From Patescibacteria group bacterium UBA2772 (lineage in GTDB: Bacteria > Patescibacteriota > Minisyncoccia > Moranbacterales > DUUL01), in NCBI GenBank assembly GCA_002352545.1, contig DEIO01000022.1, positions 81,417 through 145,416 on the forward strand: DNA of 64,000 nt, given 5' to 3'. The notes beneath the pieces were generated by a model, which worked only from the letters and a program-made list of their open reading frames with translations, ran no database searches and was not told where the DNA came from. Numbering within the stretch: the first letter of the stretch is position 1; the number at the start of each line of letters is the position of its first letter. A program made the translations under genes and the position numbers. This document shows positions 51,097 to 60,375 of the stretch, in pieces.

Positions 51097-52989
51097 ATGC
51101 TTAAAAAAGGCAAAAAAAATGGGAGATCTGCCGTAAAGAAAGCAAAGCAGAAAACTTTACCTAAATCAAGAATCTACTTGGTTCTTTTAAGTATATTGTT
51201 TTTTGCCTGTGTTATTGTGATGCGGTTGTATAGACTGCAGGTTCATGAGAATGTAAAATATACTAACTTAGCAACAAAACAACACAAGACTAGTCATAAG
51301 ATATTTCCTTCAAGAGGGGAAATTTTTCTTTGTCAAAAAGATGAGAGATTTTCAATTGCGGTTAATAGGGAATTGAAAACTGTTTTTGCTATTCCAAAAG
51401 AAATCAAAAACCCAGCTTATATTGCTATGAAGTTAGCATCCGTTTTAGATTTAGATGAGGCAGATATTTTTAAAAAAGTATCTAAAAAAGATGATTTGTA
51501 TGAAGTTTTGAAGAGAAAAATCTCCAAAGAACTTTTTCTTCAAATTAAGGAACTGGAACTTAAAGGTATTTATGGAGAGAGTGAATATTGGAGGTATTAT
51601 CCAGGTGATTCATTGGCAGCTCAAGTCGTTGGTTTTGTCGGTTACAAAGAGAATGGACTTTGTGGTCAATATGGGATAGAAAGTGAATTAGAAAAAAAAC
51701 TGAGTGGACAGGAAGGAATGATGGAACAAGAAAGGGATGTTTTTGGAAGATGGATTTCAATTGGTTCAAAATTTGTTACACCAGAGCGTGACGGGCAAGA
51801 TGTTGTTTTGACTCTTGATCATGTATTGCAGTTTAAGACGGAATCAGTTCTTGAGAGTGCGGTTAAACGGCATGATGCTGATAGTGGTAAGATTATCATA
51901 ACAAACCCTAGTACGGGTGAAATTTTAGCTATGGCAGCGTATCCTACTTTTAATCCAAATGAATATTCTAAAGTTGAAGATATTTCAGTTTTTCGTAACC
52001 CACTTATATCAGATGAATATGAATGTGGTTCTGTTTTTAAACCAGTTACAATGTCGATTGGTCTTGATATGGATAAAGTTACTCCTGACTCAACATATAA
52101 TGATACGGGGATTGTTGTGGAGGCTGGTTTTGCGATTAAGAATTCAGACGGCAAGTCGTATAAAAAGCAAACAATGACGCAAGTAATTGAGAAGTCTTTA
52201 AATACAGGTGTTATCTATGTTGAAAAAAAAGTCGGGAATCAACAATTTCATCGTTATATAAAAGATTTTGGTTTTGGTGAAGTTACAAATATTCTATTAC
52301 CGGGTGAAGCTGATGGGAATATTTCTAATCTGGAAACAAATAGAGATATTGAATATTTTACTGCTTCATTTGGACAAGGGATTACGGTTACTCCATTACA
52401 ATTAGTGATGTCATATGGTGTTATGGCTAATGGGGGAAATTTATTAAAACCGCGAATAATAAGCAGTCTTATAGATAATAATGGTGTAAAAGAGGAATTT
52501 GGTGTTGATAAGATTAGATCCGTGGTTTCACAGAAAACATCAAAGGAGATTTCATTAATGCTTGAGAGTAACGTAGTGAATGGCCATGGAAAAATGGCTG
52601 GAGTTCCTGGCTATCGTATTGCTGGAAAAACAGGTACTGCTCAAATACCAGATAAAGAAAAAGGTGGTTATCTCGAAGATGCTACTGTTGGAACATTTGC
52701 AGGATACGGTCCTGTTGAAAATCCAGTCTTTGCAATGGTTGTTATAATAGATTATCCTAAGGATGTGGAATGGGCAGAAAGTACAGCCGCTCCAGTTTTT
52801 GGTGAATTGTCAAAAGTTATTCTTGATTACTATGCTGTGGAACCAACGGAGGAGTATACATCAAAGGATTTGGATATATTTGCAAAAAAACACAACTACC
52901 TCTCTTTTGAAGAAGAAGAGGATGAAGAAGGAGATGAAGATAAAGATGGAGACGAGAAGGATAAGAAAATCAAAAAAGAAGATAATTGA
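51097..52989 (+). CDS. class B penicillin-binding protein (FtsI/PBP2-type transpeptidase)
   Basis: The protein has 630 aa. It has an N-terminal anchor (about residues 25-45), a PBP dimerisation domain (about 60-250) and a transpeptidase domain with SVFKPVTM (S-x-x-K), SLN (S-x-N) and KTGTAQ. It forms peptidoglycan cross-links outside the membrane. The C-terminal ~40 residues are an unusual acidic/Lys tail (EEEEDEEGDEDKDGDEKDKK). Synteny argues for FtsI. Confidence 0.92.
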   Translation: MLKKGKKNGRSAVKKAKQKTLPKSRIYLVLLSILFFACVIVMRLYRLQVHENVKYTNLATKQHKTSHKIFPSRGEIFLCQKDERFSIAVNRELKTVFAIPKEIKNPAYIAMKLASVLDLDEADIFKKVSKKDDLYEVLKRKISKELFLQIKELELKGIYGESEYWRYYPGDSLAAQVVGFVGYKENGLCGQYGIESELEKKLSGQEGMMEQERDVFGRWISIGSKFVTPERDGQDVVLTLDHVLQFKTESVLESAVKRHDADSGKIIITNPSTGEILAMAAYPTFNPNEYSKVEDISVFRNPLISDEYECGSVFKPVTMSIGLDMDKVTPDSTYNDTGIVVEAGFAIKNSDGKSYKKQTMTQVIEKSLNTGVIYVEKKVGNQQFHRYIKDFGFGEVTNILLPGEADGNISNLETNRDIEYFTASFGQGITVTPLQLVMSYGVMANGGNLLKPRIISSLIDNNGVKEEFGVDKIRSVVSQKTSKEISLMLESNVVNGHGKMAGVPGYRIAGKTGTAQIPDKEKGGYLEDATVGTFAGYGPVENPVFAMVVIIDYPKDVEWAESTAAPVFGELSKVILDYYAVEPTEEYTSKDLDIFAKKHNYLSFEEEEDEEGDEDKDGDEKDKKIKKEDN

Positions 52990-53002
52990 TAAGTTCAAAA
53001 AT

Positions 53003-54328
53003 ATGAATAAATCAAAAAAAGCTAGATTTTTAGAGAAAGTTTTGTGTTTTATGGCGACCAAAGTTATTAAGAAACATAAGCCAAAGATAGTTGCTATTAC
53101 TGGTAGTGTGGGGAAGACTACCACTAAAGACATGACTTGGAAATTACTCGAGAATTATTTTGATGTCAGAAAAAACATCAAAAATTATAACAATGAAATA
53201 GGAGTTCCTTTGACCATTATTGGCGCTGAGTCAGGAGGAGATTCAATTGTTAAATGGTTTGGTGTTTTTGTTAAATGGCTCGGTGTCATGATTTTTAGAA
53301 AGTATCCAGAAATTCTTGTCTTAGAGATGGGTGCTGATAAGCCAGATGACATAAAATATTTAACCAGTTTTGTGCCGGTTGATGTTGGCGTAATAACAAA
53401 TATTGGTATTTCACATCTAGAGAACTTCGAAACAAAAAAAGCTGTTGCAGCTGAGAAGGGTTGGTTAGTAAAAAGTGTTCCTGTTAACGGTCTCGCTATT
53501 CTCAACAGTGATGATGAAGAATGTCAGAAACTTGCTTCTCAACTTAAGACTAATGTAATCAAATGTGGTTTTGACGAGAAAGCAACAATGTTTGGGAGTG
53601 ATGTGGTGTATGGTTATAGAGCCGTTGAAACCAGAAGCGGAAAGAAAATCAAATTAGTAAAAGGTGTTTTATTTAAACTTAGTTATCAGGGGAAGATTAT
53701 TCCTATAAAATTAAAACATGCATTGGGTTATCCCCAGATTTATGCAGCATTGAATGCTTTTGCTGTGGGGGAATATTTCAAACTGAATAAATTTGAGGCT
53801 GCCGAGGCGTTACAAGAATTTCTACCTCCACAAGGTAGAATGGTTTTAATGCCTGGTATAAAAAACTCTGCTATAATTGACGATACGTATAACAGTGCTC
53901 CAGAGAGTGTGAAAGCTTGTGTCGAGACTTTGGAGAGGATTAATGCTGAGAGAAAGATTGTTGTTCTGGGTGATATGTTGGAGCTTGGAAATGAGGAAGA
54001 AAATGCTCATAGAGAAATTGGGAAAATGGTAGCAAATTTGAAACCAGACTTTTTCATAGCTGTTGGAAAGAGGATGCGCTATGCTGCTGATGAATATAGA
54101 AAAAACGCTAAGGACAAAGATTTAATTGGTTGTTTCGACTCTCCAACAGAGGCAATGATATTCATACAACATACACTAAAAGAGGGTGATGTTGTTTTGG
54201 TCAAAGGATCTCAAGGGATGAGAATGGAAAAAGTTGTTGAAGAGATCATGCGTCAACCAGAGAAGAAAAACGAATTATTAGTGAGGCAAGATGAAATTTG
54301 GCAAAAGAAGGAATTTGTTTCTCCATAA
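53003..54328 (+). CDS. murF: UDP-MurNAc-tripeptide:D-Ala-D-Ala ligase
   Basis: The ATG at 53003, 13 nt after the PBP stop, gives MNKSKKARFLEKVLCFM, 441 aa. Earlier in-frame codons lie inside the PBP gene. The ATP loop is AITGSVGKTTTKDM, with NYNNEIGVPLTI, LEMGADKPDDI, NIGISHLENF and the C-terminal DDTYNSAPESVKA with VLGDMLELG. It adds D-Ala-D-Ala to the muropeptide. The N-terminal substrate domain is shortened against E. coli MurF. Confidence 0.92.
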   Translation: MNKSKKARFLEKVLCFMATKVIKKHKPKIVAITGSVGKTTTKDMTWKLLENYFDVRKNIKNYNNEIGVPLTIIGAESGGDSIVKWFGVFVKWLGVMIFRKYPEILVLEMGADKPDDIKYLTSFVPVDVGVITNIGISHLENFETKKAVAAEKGWLVKSVPVNGLAILNSDDEECQKLASQLKTNVIKCGFDEKATMFGSDVVYGYRAVETRSGKKIKLVKGVLFKLSYQGKIIPIKLKHALGYPQIYAALNAFAVGEYFKLNKFEAAEALQEFLPPQGRMVLMPGIKNSAIIDDTYNSAPESVKACVETLERINAERKIVVLGDMLELGNEEENAHREIGKMVANLKPDFFIAVGKRMRYAADEYRKNAKDKDLIGCFDSPTEAMIFIQHTLKEGDVVLVKGSQGMRMEKVVEEIMRQPEKKNELLVRQDEIWQKKEFVSP

Positions 54329-54340
54329 ATTGTCTTTTCA

Positions 54341-54376
54341 AATATAAAAACCTCTTTTAAAGGCGGTTTTTATATT
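54341..54376. terminator. bidirectional terminator between murF and the rhodanese gene
   Basis: AATATAAAAACC (54341-54352) pairs perfectly with GGTTTTTATATT (54365-54376). Confidence 0.8.
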
Positions 54377-54399
54377 TATATTTTCTGCTATTTTTTGGA

Positions 54400-55278
54400 T
54401 TATTTTGTCTCGTTCGTTTTTGCTTCCTCTTCTTGTTTAACTTCTTCTCCCTCTTCTTCTTTGCCGAGGTTATTGATTGTGTTTTTTATATCTTGGAAGG
54501 TTTCTTTGCAATTGTACACACCTATAATATTCATGTCATATAGACGAACAGATGCTTGAAAACTTCTAATTGGATCTTTGTCAAAAACTGCAAATGTTCT
54601 TATCGGTAGTTTTTCTTTTTTTCTTTCGATTTTTTCTAATGGAATATTAATAGAACCTTCAAGATGGTCTAGTGCATAGTCAACTGCTGGTCTCGTATCA
54701 ACAAATTTAAGTCTAGAACCATTCATTACCTGGTCTATTAATTCTTTGGCAGTGAAAGATGTCACTTTTAATAAGTCACTTTGAATTAGCGGATTGCCAA
54801 TAGTTACAAGATCATAATCACTATTAGAATAATTCAATATTCCGCCTTCAAGATAATTAACATCGAGACCTTCTTCTGTAAGATGTTGGGTTAATATCCT
54901 ACCTTTTGAGGTATCTTGGCGATCAATTAGGATAATGGTTTTAGACTTGCTTAGAATGTGCATTTTTTCTTCTAAATGAGATAGAGGAATATTTATTGAT
55001 GCCTCAATATGTTTCAGAACAAATTCATCATGCTCTCTAATGTCGATTAATTGGAATTTTTCATTGCGGATTGCTTTCGAAGTATCTTCGGCTGAAATTA
55101 GCGGAATTTGCAAGGTTTCATTTTGTTTTTCCTTGTTGGCTTGTTCGAGCTTTTGTTCTAAGTCGTTTCCTTCCTTTTTCAATCTTTTTAGATAGAAGGC
55201 TCCAAAAATAACCAAAATCAAAATAAGCGCGATTAGTGCTGGTGTTAAAGATAGTTTTCTCTCTGTTGTTTTTTGCAT
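54400..55278 (-). CDS. membrane-anchored tandem rhodanese-domain protein lacking the active-site Cys
   Basis: The 292-aa protein has one N-terminal membrane helix (about residues 12-30), a coiled linker and two rhodanese folds. Domain 1 is FQLIDIREHDEFVLKHIEASINIPLSHLEE, domain 2 is LKFVDTRPAVDYALDHLEGSINIPLEKIE. The catalytic Cys position reads LIDRQDTSKGR in the first and VFDKDPIRSF in the second, so neither can transfer sulfur. A binding or scaffold role is more likely. It ends with an acidic Glu/Lys tail. It is last in the priA-def-fmt gene string. Confidence 0.85.
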   Translation of the reverse strand: MQKTTERKLSLTPALIALILILVIFGAFYLKRLKKEGNDLEQKLEQANKEKQNETLQIPLISAEDTSKAIRNEKFQLIDIREHDEFVLKHIEASINIPLSHLEEKMHILSKSKTIILIDRQDTSKGRILTQHLTEEGLDVNYLEGGILNYSNSDYDLVTIGNPLIQSDLLKVTSFTAKELIDQVMNGSRLKFVDTRPAVDYALDHLEGSINIPLEKIERKKEKLPIRTFAVFDKDPIRSFQASVRLYDMNIIGVYNCKETFQDIKNTINNLGKEEEGEEVKQEEEAKTNETK

Positions 55279-55282
55279 TTTT

Positions 55283-56233
55283 TTATTTTAGAATAGTTTC
55301 TATGAAATCTGGTTTTCCATTAATAAAATCTGTAAAAGACAATTCGTTCTTACCTTCTAACTGAATTGTGTCTACACAAAGTGTTCCTGATATAGTTTGA
55401 ATAAGCAATGTTTTTTCTACTAGAAAGACTTGCCCAACTTCTTTTGGGTAGTCTTTGTTAGAATGATTCTTGAAAGTGAAAGTGATTTTCTTATCACTCT
55501 TTTTTCCCTTTAAGAAAGCGTATGTTTTTGGCCAAATATAGAAAGCTCTAAAGATATTAAAAATTTCTTTAGCGTTTTGTCTTTTCCAATTAATTCGACC
55601 ATCATTTTTTTTAATCATTTTGGTCTCGGAGACGTGATCTGGAGATTGGGCTTCAGGTGAAATCTTTTTTTGAACAATTTTGATAAGTGTGGGTATAAGT
55701 ATCTTATTGGAAGCTAAGATTAATTTAGTTTCTAATTCTGGATACTTTTCGTTTCTATCTATCAAGACAGTTTCTTTTGCGAAAACTGCTCCAGTGTCAA
55801 CACCTTTGTCCATTTTCATTACAGAAACACCAGTTTTTGTAAACCCCAGTTTCAATGCATTGTGAATAGGGGAGGCACCTCTAAGAGATGGAAGCAATGA
55901 GGCATGAACATTGATGCAACCAAATGTGGGAATGTCCAAGACTTCCTTTGGAAGGATTATTCCATATGCAGCAACTATTATAAAATCAGGTTTTTTTTCT
56001 ACCAGGACTTGTATCGCCTCACTGGTTAATTTTTGATATTGTAAGACTTCTAACGAACTGTTTAATGCTGTTTTTTTAACTTCTGAAAAAGAAATTTTGC
56101 CGTCCCTTCCATTGGGTCGGTCTGGTTGTGTGAAGACACAATTAATTGATATTTCGTTTTTGATAAGGTTTTTTAGGATCTCGCTTGCAAAATGGGGAGT
56201 TCCCATGAAAACTATTTTAATATTTTCTAGCAT
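55283..56233 (-). CDS. fmt: methionyl-tRNA formyltransferase
   Basis: The 316-aa protein has an N-terminal formyl-transfer domain: VFMGTPHFASEIL, FTQPDRPNGRD, VAAYGIILPKEVLD, GCINVHASLLPSLRGASPIHNAL, the SLLP catalytic region with Asn/His, and GVSVMKMDKGVDTG. A C-terminal OB-like domain includes RINWKRQNAKEIFNIFRAF. It formylates initiator Met-tRNA. def lies 8 nt upstream, so the formylation/deformylation pair is together. Confidence 0.95.
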   Translation of the reverse strand: MLENIKIVFMGTPHFASEILKNLIKNEISINCVFTQPDRPNGRDGKISFSEVKKTALNSSLEVLQYQKLTSEAIQVLVEKKPDFIIVAAYGIILPKEVLDIPTFGCINVHASLLPSLRGASPIHNALKLGFTKTGVSVMKMDKGVDTGAVFAKETVLIDRNEKYPELETKLILASNKILIPTLIKIVQKKISPEAQSPDHVSETKMIKKNDGRINWKRQNAKEIFNIFRAFYIWPKTYAFLKGKKSDKKITFTFKNHSNKDYPKEVGQVFLVEKTLLIQTISGTLCVDTIQLEGKNELSFTDFINGKPDFIETILK

Positions 56234-56241
56234 TGTTTGTT

Positions 56242-56700
56242 TTATTTTTCCAAAGAAGTGTTAGATTTTTTGTGATCTATAATCAAAGTTCCTTCCAGAT
56301 GATCAATTTCATGTTGAAGTGCTCTTGCAAAGAAGCCTCTTGCTCTGATTATTTGTTTTTTCCCATTAATGTCGATTGCTTTTACTTTTATTTTTTCATA
56401 TCTTTCTACGCCCATGAATTCTCCGGGAATTGATAAACATCCCTCTTCAGCTGTAATTATATTACCAGATAATTTTTTTATCTCTGGGTTTATCAAAACA
56501 AAAAATTCATCCTCTATTTCAATAATACAAAGCTTGATATTTTCACCAATTTGAGGTGCAGCAAGACCAACTCCCTTGTGTGCTCTTAGGGTTTTTGTCA
56601 TTTCTGAGACGAGGTTCTTTATCTTGTCGTCAGTTGGGTTTGCAATAGGTTTACTTTTCTTTCGTAAAATATCATTTGGAAATGTCACTAGTTCTAGCAT
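56242..56700 (-). CDS. def: peptide deformylase
   Basis: The 152-aa metalloenzyme has all three motifs: GVGLAAPQIG, EGCLSIPG with the metal-binding Cys, and QHEIDHLEG with the two metal His and catalytic Glu. It removes the N-formyl group from nascent proteins. It sits between priA and fmt, a common bacterial order. Confidence 0.96.
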   Translation of the reverse strand: MLELVTFPNDILRKKSKPIANPTDDKIKNLVSEMTKTLRAHKGVGLAAPQIGENIKLCIIEIEDEFFVLINPEIKKLSGNIITAEEGCLSIPGEFMGVERYEKIKVKAIDINGKKQIIRARGFFARALQHEIDHLEGTLIIDHKKSNTSLEK

Positions 56701-56746
56701 TGTACTGTTTTAAATAATTTAACTGAGCGTTATATATGTAAGTGTA

Positions 56747-58714
56747 TTAGAAAATTGATTCAGAATCAATATCAATAATCCATTCATCGGGCACTACTCG
56801 AGATATCGTCCTCCAAGTTTGTGATGTAAACGAAGTTGTTTTGATCAAAATATGTTTCTCCCATTTATTTCTGGTTTTTTGGATTGTTCCAAAATAGGGA
56901 ACTTGGATTGATGTTTTTGATCTTCGTAGATTCCTTGAGAGTTCATTATATACCTTATTTACTTTTTTTGAAAGAGTTTCTCTATTTATTTGTTTTAAGG
57001 TAAGTCTTATCATGAAAGAGAAAGGTGGATACAGGAAAGTTTTTCTAGTGTCAATTTCTTCATCGGCAAATTTCAACCAATCTTGTTTTTGTAATATTTC
57101 ATATAGTTCATTCTCAGGATTGTATGTTTGAATTATACATTTTCCTTTCTGAGAGCTTCTAGCCCTGTTTAATCTTCCAGAAAGTTGAAATAGATTGGCT
57201 AGCCATCTTTCGTCGAACCTGAAGTCAGTTTGACCTGCCCAGTTGTCAGCATTGATTGTCGCAACAAGTTCTATCTCGGGTATATCAAAACCCTTTGCAA
57301 TCGCATATGTTCCAACTAGGATATCAATTTTACTATTTTTCAATTTCTTGAATATCTTTTTTTGATCAGACATCTTTTCAAAAATTGAACTATCTACAAA
57401 TTCTATCTTTGCAGAGCTAAATTCTTCTTGAAGTGATTCCACAACGCCCTCTGTTCCAAACCCAATATCTTTCAAACGAAAACTTCTACAATTTGGGCAA
57501 CTTGCAGGAGATGATGTTTTGAAGGAACAATGTATGCATTTATAATGATTCTTTTCATGTATCAAGGGAAGATTACAGGATGGACATACTAGCTTTTTTT
57601 TGCAATCAGTACAATAAATTAATTTGCTTTTACCTCTTCTAGGTACAAGAATGAGAGTAATTTTCTTTTTTTGCAGAGTTTCTTTTATTGATTTTTTGAG
57701 TTCTTCTGACAGAGGAACATCAGTTCTTTTTGTATAGAGCTTTTTTAAATCGGGGAAAATTATTTCTGGTTTTTGTATTTCAAACTTAGTAGTTTTCAGT
57801 CGGGGGAGTTCTATCAGGGAGTATTTATTGTTCCTGGCTTTGTTTATTGATTCCAACGAAGGAGTGCTAGATACAAAAATGGTCTTGGTTTTGTATATTT
57901 TTGTAATCATTTCAGCTACTGTTCTTGCATGATAACGGGGGGTTTGTTCCCATTGCTTATGAGAGAAGTCTTGTTCTTCATCAACTGCTACAACTAGTAA
58001 ATTTTTGAAAGGCAAGAAAAGACCTATTCTTGTTGAAATGATGATTTTTGCTGAACCATCTTTGATTTTTTCTAATGCAAAAGTAGTTTCCGATGCTTTG
58101 AGTTTTGAATGAAAGAAAATTATATTTTCATTTGGAAAACGTTTTTTATAACGTATAATTTCTTGATTAGAGAGGAATATCTCGGGAATTATTAAGAGAC
58201 ATTGTTTGTTTTTTTTGATAGCATCAAGCATTACTTTCATGATAACCTCTGTTTTTCCAGCTGAGGCTGGTCCGAATAGTAACGATGGAGTGTTTGTATT
58301 TTGTTTGGTGATTTTCTCTATAGCGCTTTCTTGCTCGTCTGTAAGTTTTAGTGAAACTTCTTTTTCCAAGTCATCCTTTTCTAAATCAAGATAACAAGAA
58401 GTTTCCTTTTTTGTTGTTTTTGGGACGAACTGTTTTATTACTAAGCCTAATGAAGTTATGTAGTATGTCGAAATTTGTCTTGCTAGTTGAATTTGCTTTG
58501 AAGTCAAAAAGCCACTTTTGACGACTTTCGAGATCGGTTTTATTTTGAAGATTGGACGAGTTGTTTCTTTTAGTACAATTCCTTGAATCTTTTTTCTTCC
58601 AAAACTAATTTTCAACAAAGTTCCTATTTCTAAATTTTCTTTGGATGAATATGTAAAAAATTGAGGTTTATTTCTGGATATCTTAGATAATGGAATTATG
58701 TCAAAATATTTCAT
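56747..58714 (-). CDS. priA: primosomal protein N' (PriA helicase)
   Basis: This 655-aa SF2 helicase has a 3'-DNA-binding N-terminal domain, Walker A LLFGPASAGKTEV (about residue 145), motif II VDEEQ where DEEH is usual, and motif III SSTPSLES. The zinc cluster CTDCKKKLVCPSC...CIHCSFKTSSPASCPNC has eight Cys. C-terminal motifs are GTYAIAKGFDIPE and QLSGRLNRA. It restarts stalled replication forks. The DEEQ variation and a lower ATP-loop match are noted, but length and zinc site are complete. Confidence 0.93.
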   Translation of the reverse strand: MKYFDIIPLSKISRNKPQFFTYSSKENLEIGTLLKISFGRKKIQGIVLKETTRPIFKIKPISKVVKSGFLTSKQIQLARQISTYYITSLGLVIKQFVPKTTKKETSCYLDLEKDDLEKEVSLKLTDEQESAIEKITKQNTNTPSLLFGPASAGKTEVIMKVMLDAIKKNKQCLLIIPEIFLSNQEIIRYKKRFPNENIIFFHSKLKASETTFALEKIKDGSAKIIISTRIGLFLPFKNLLVVAVDEEQDFSHKQWEQTPRYHARTVAEMITKIYKTKTIFVSSTPSLESINKARNNKYSLIELPRLKTTKFEIQKPEIIFPDLKKLYTKRTDVPLSEELKKSIKETLQKKKITLILVPRRGKSKLIYCTDCKKKLVCPSCNLPLIHEKNHYKCIHCSFKTSSPASCPNCRSFRLKDIGFGTEGVVESLQEEFSSAKIEFVDSSIFEKMSDQKKIFKKLKNSKIDILVGTYAIAKGFDIPEIELVATINADNWAGQTDFRFDERWLANLFQLSGRLNRARSSQKGKCIIQTYNPENELYEILQKQDWLKFADEEIDTRKTFLYPPFSFMIRLTLKQINRETLSKKVNKVYNELSRNLRRSKTSIQVPYFGTIQKTRNKWEKHILIKTTSFTSQTWRTISRVVPDEWIIDIDSESIF

Positions 58715-58723
58715 TGATAGTTC

Positions 58724-59518
58724 TTAGGTTATTTTCCAGTGTCCAACGAGGTAACCAACTCCAATAGGTCCTTCATATGAAAGTTGTTTAAATGTGTATT
58801 TGTGTTCTTCTAAAGCACCTAGTGTTATAAGGATTGATCGCAAACCACATTCTCCCGCCTCTTCACAAAAGTCTGGATTCAGATTCATTATTTTTGCGGT
58901 TTCTTTTTTCTTTAAAAGTTTAATCAATGTTTGGTCAAATTTTATTCCGTATGGAGAAAAACCAGCGGGAGCGTCTTCTGTTAGACGATGTGACATATCA
59001 CCACTCGCTATAATTGCAACATCTTGATCGATATTGTCTACAACTTCATTGATAAATTTTCCAAAGTTAAAATGAGTTTCCCAATCAAGTGCTGTATAGG
59101 TAAGAGGGATGATTTTTGGTCTCCAGTCTATTTCTTTCAATAAGTAGTGTAGTGGTATAAGAACTCCATGGTCAACTGTTGATTCGCGGATAACTTCAAG
59201 AGGAAAGTGTTTTTTTCTTAATTCAGAAAATATTAATTTTGCTAATTCTGGATTATTTGTGAAGTTATAATCGCTATTAGTGACTCCAAAATCAGAAAAA
59301 CTACCTTTGAAATGGTCTTCAAAGTTTATTGTAAATTTATCATATCTCATTGGTCCATGAGGTGATATTATGATAATTGTTTCAGGGGCTGCTCTTTTAA
59401 ATTCTTTTGCTAAGGTTTCTAGGGCATCAATGGTTTTTTTTGCCAAAATTATTTGAGAACCTCCTATTTCTGGAATGATTAGTGGAGGGTGAGGGCAAAT
59501 TGCTGCAAAATTTAGCAT
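58724..59518 (-). CDS. LigB/MEMO-type extradiol dioxygenase-fold protein
   Basis: The 264-aa protein belongs to the class III extradiol dioxygenase fold: FAAICPHPPLIIPEIGG with metal His, IIISPHGPM, VDHGVLIPLHYL and IASGDMSHRL. Relatives include AmmeMemoRadiSam protein B (MEMO) and LigB dioxygenases; the AMMECR1 and radical-SAM partners are not visible here. The substrate is unknown. It lies 9 nt upstream of priA on the same strand, making the operon LigB-priA-def-fmt-rhodanese. Confidence 0.82.
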   Translation of the reverse strand: MLNFAAICPHPPLIIPEIGGSQIILAKKTIDALETLAKEFKRAAPETIIIISPHGPMRYDKFTINFEDHFKGSFSDFGVTNSDYNFTNNPELAKLIFSELRKKHFPLEVIRESTVDHGVLIPLHYLLKEIDWRPKIIPLTYTALDWETHFNFGKFINEVVDNIDQDVAIIASGDMSHRLTEDAPAGFSPYGIKFDQTLIKLLKKKETAKIMNLNPDFCEEAGECGLRSILITLGALEEHKYTFKQLSYEGPIGVGYLVGHWKIT

Positions 59519-59703
59519 CTTTGTTTTGTTTCTATTACTTTATAAACTCCCGCTTTCTGATTATTATTTTCTTTGTTTTGAGTAAACAAAAATCTTCTGT
59601 TTATAACGATAGCAAAAGAGTTTACAACTGTCCAATTTTGCAATTTAAGGTATAATTTAAGAATTGTTTTCATTTGAAAATGAAGAAGAGACGATGTCAA
59701 GTG

Positions 59704-59779
59704 TTGACACTAATGTGGTCAGTGATTATAATGTAGTAGTGTTACAAACAACACATTAACACAATATGTTGTGTTAATG
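59704..59779 (+). promoter_or_regulatory. consensus promoter and NrdR box for nrdR-nrdD
   Basis: TTGACA (59704-59709), exactly 17 nt and TATAAT (59727-59732) form a perfect promoter. Downstream, ACACAATATGTTGTGT (59759-59774) closely fits the NrdR box and is embedded in an 11-bp-arm palindrome with a TATG centre (59754-59779). It lies just before the NrdR start, so NrdR should repress its own gene and the reductase. A second, weaker box may lie near 59740. Confidence 0.82.
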
Positions 59780-59806
59780 TCTGGAAAAGAGCTAAAAAAC
59801 AAAATT

Positions 59807-60274
59807 ATGAGATGTCCTTATTGTGGTCACAAAGAAACAAAGGTTGTTGATTCTCGAGAGATTGAAGATGGAAAAACCATTCGAAGAAGGAGAGAGTGTG
59901 AAAATAAGAAATGTAAGTCACGTTTTTCTACATATGAGCAGATTGAGACATTAAATCTCACTATTAAAAAGAGGGACGACAAGAAAGAAGAATACAAAAG
60001 AGAGAAGCTAGAGGAGTCAATCAGAAGAGCTACGAATAAAAGACTCGATGAAGCACAAATCGCACAAATAGTCTCAGTAGTTGAATTTGAGATTAGAGCT
60101 AAAGATAAAGGTGAAGTTGCGGCAAAAGAAATTGGTGAAATTATCCTGGCACAACTCAAGGAAAAAGACGAGGTATCATATTTAAGATTTGCTTCAGTCT
60201 TTAAATCATTTGGAACTGGAAAGCGATTCGTCAAGGAATTGAACAAATTAGAAGAGAAGCAAAAGAAAAAATAA
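59807..60274 (+). CDS. nrdR: transcriptional repressor NrdR
   Basis: The ATG at 59807 gives MRCPYCGHKETKVVDSRE, the invariant NrdR start, 155 aa; upstream GTG 59771 and ATG 59777 fall in or next to the operator. The zinc ribbon CPYC...CENKKC precedes an ATP-cone domain (LTIKKRDDKKEEYKREKLEESIRRA). It senses ATP/dATP and represses ribonucleotide reductase genes. nrdD follows 101 nt later. Confidence 0.95.
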   Translation: MRCPYCGHKETKVVDSREIEDGKTIRRRRECENKKCKSRFSTYEQIETLNLTIKKRDDKKEEYKREKLEESIRRATNKRLDEAQIAQIVSVVEFEIRAKDKGEVAAKEIGEIILAQLKEKDEVSYLRFASVFKSFGTGKRFVKELNKLEEKQKKK

Positions 60275-60375
60275 TCGTGCTGAAAATTCATTATTAGTTA
60301 GTTTAAGATCAAAACAAACTGATAATCAAGATATATTAATTAATCTTTGTGGGGGACAAACAAAGACAAATAAAA

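Noticed and set aside
52763..53002. Longer murF start inside the PBP gene
   Set aside because: The added residues are low-complexity Lys/Arg from the PBP tail in another frame; ATG 53003 begins a normal Mur-ligase N-terminus.
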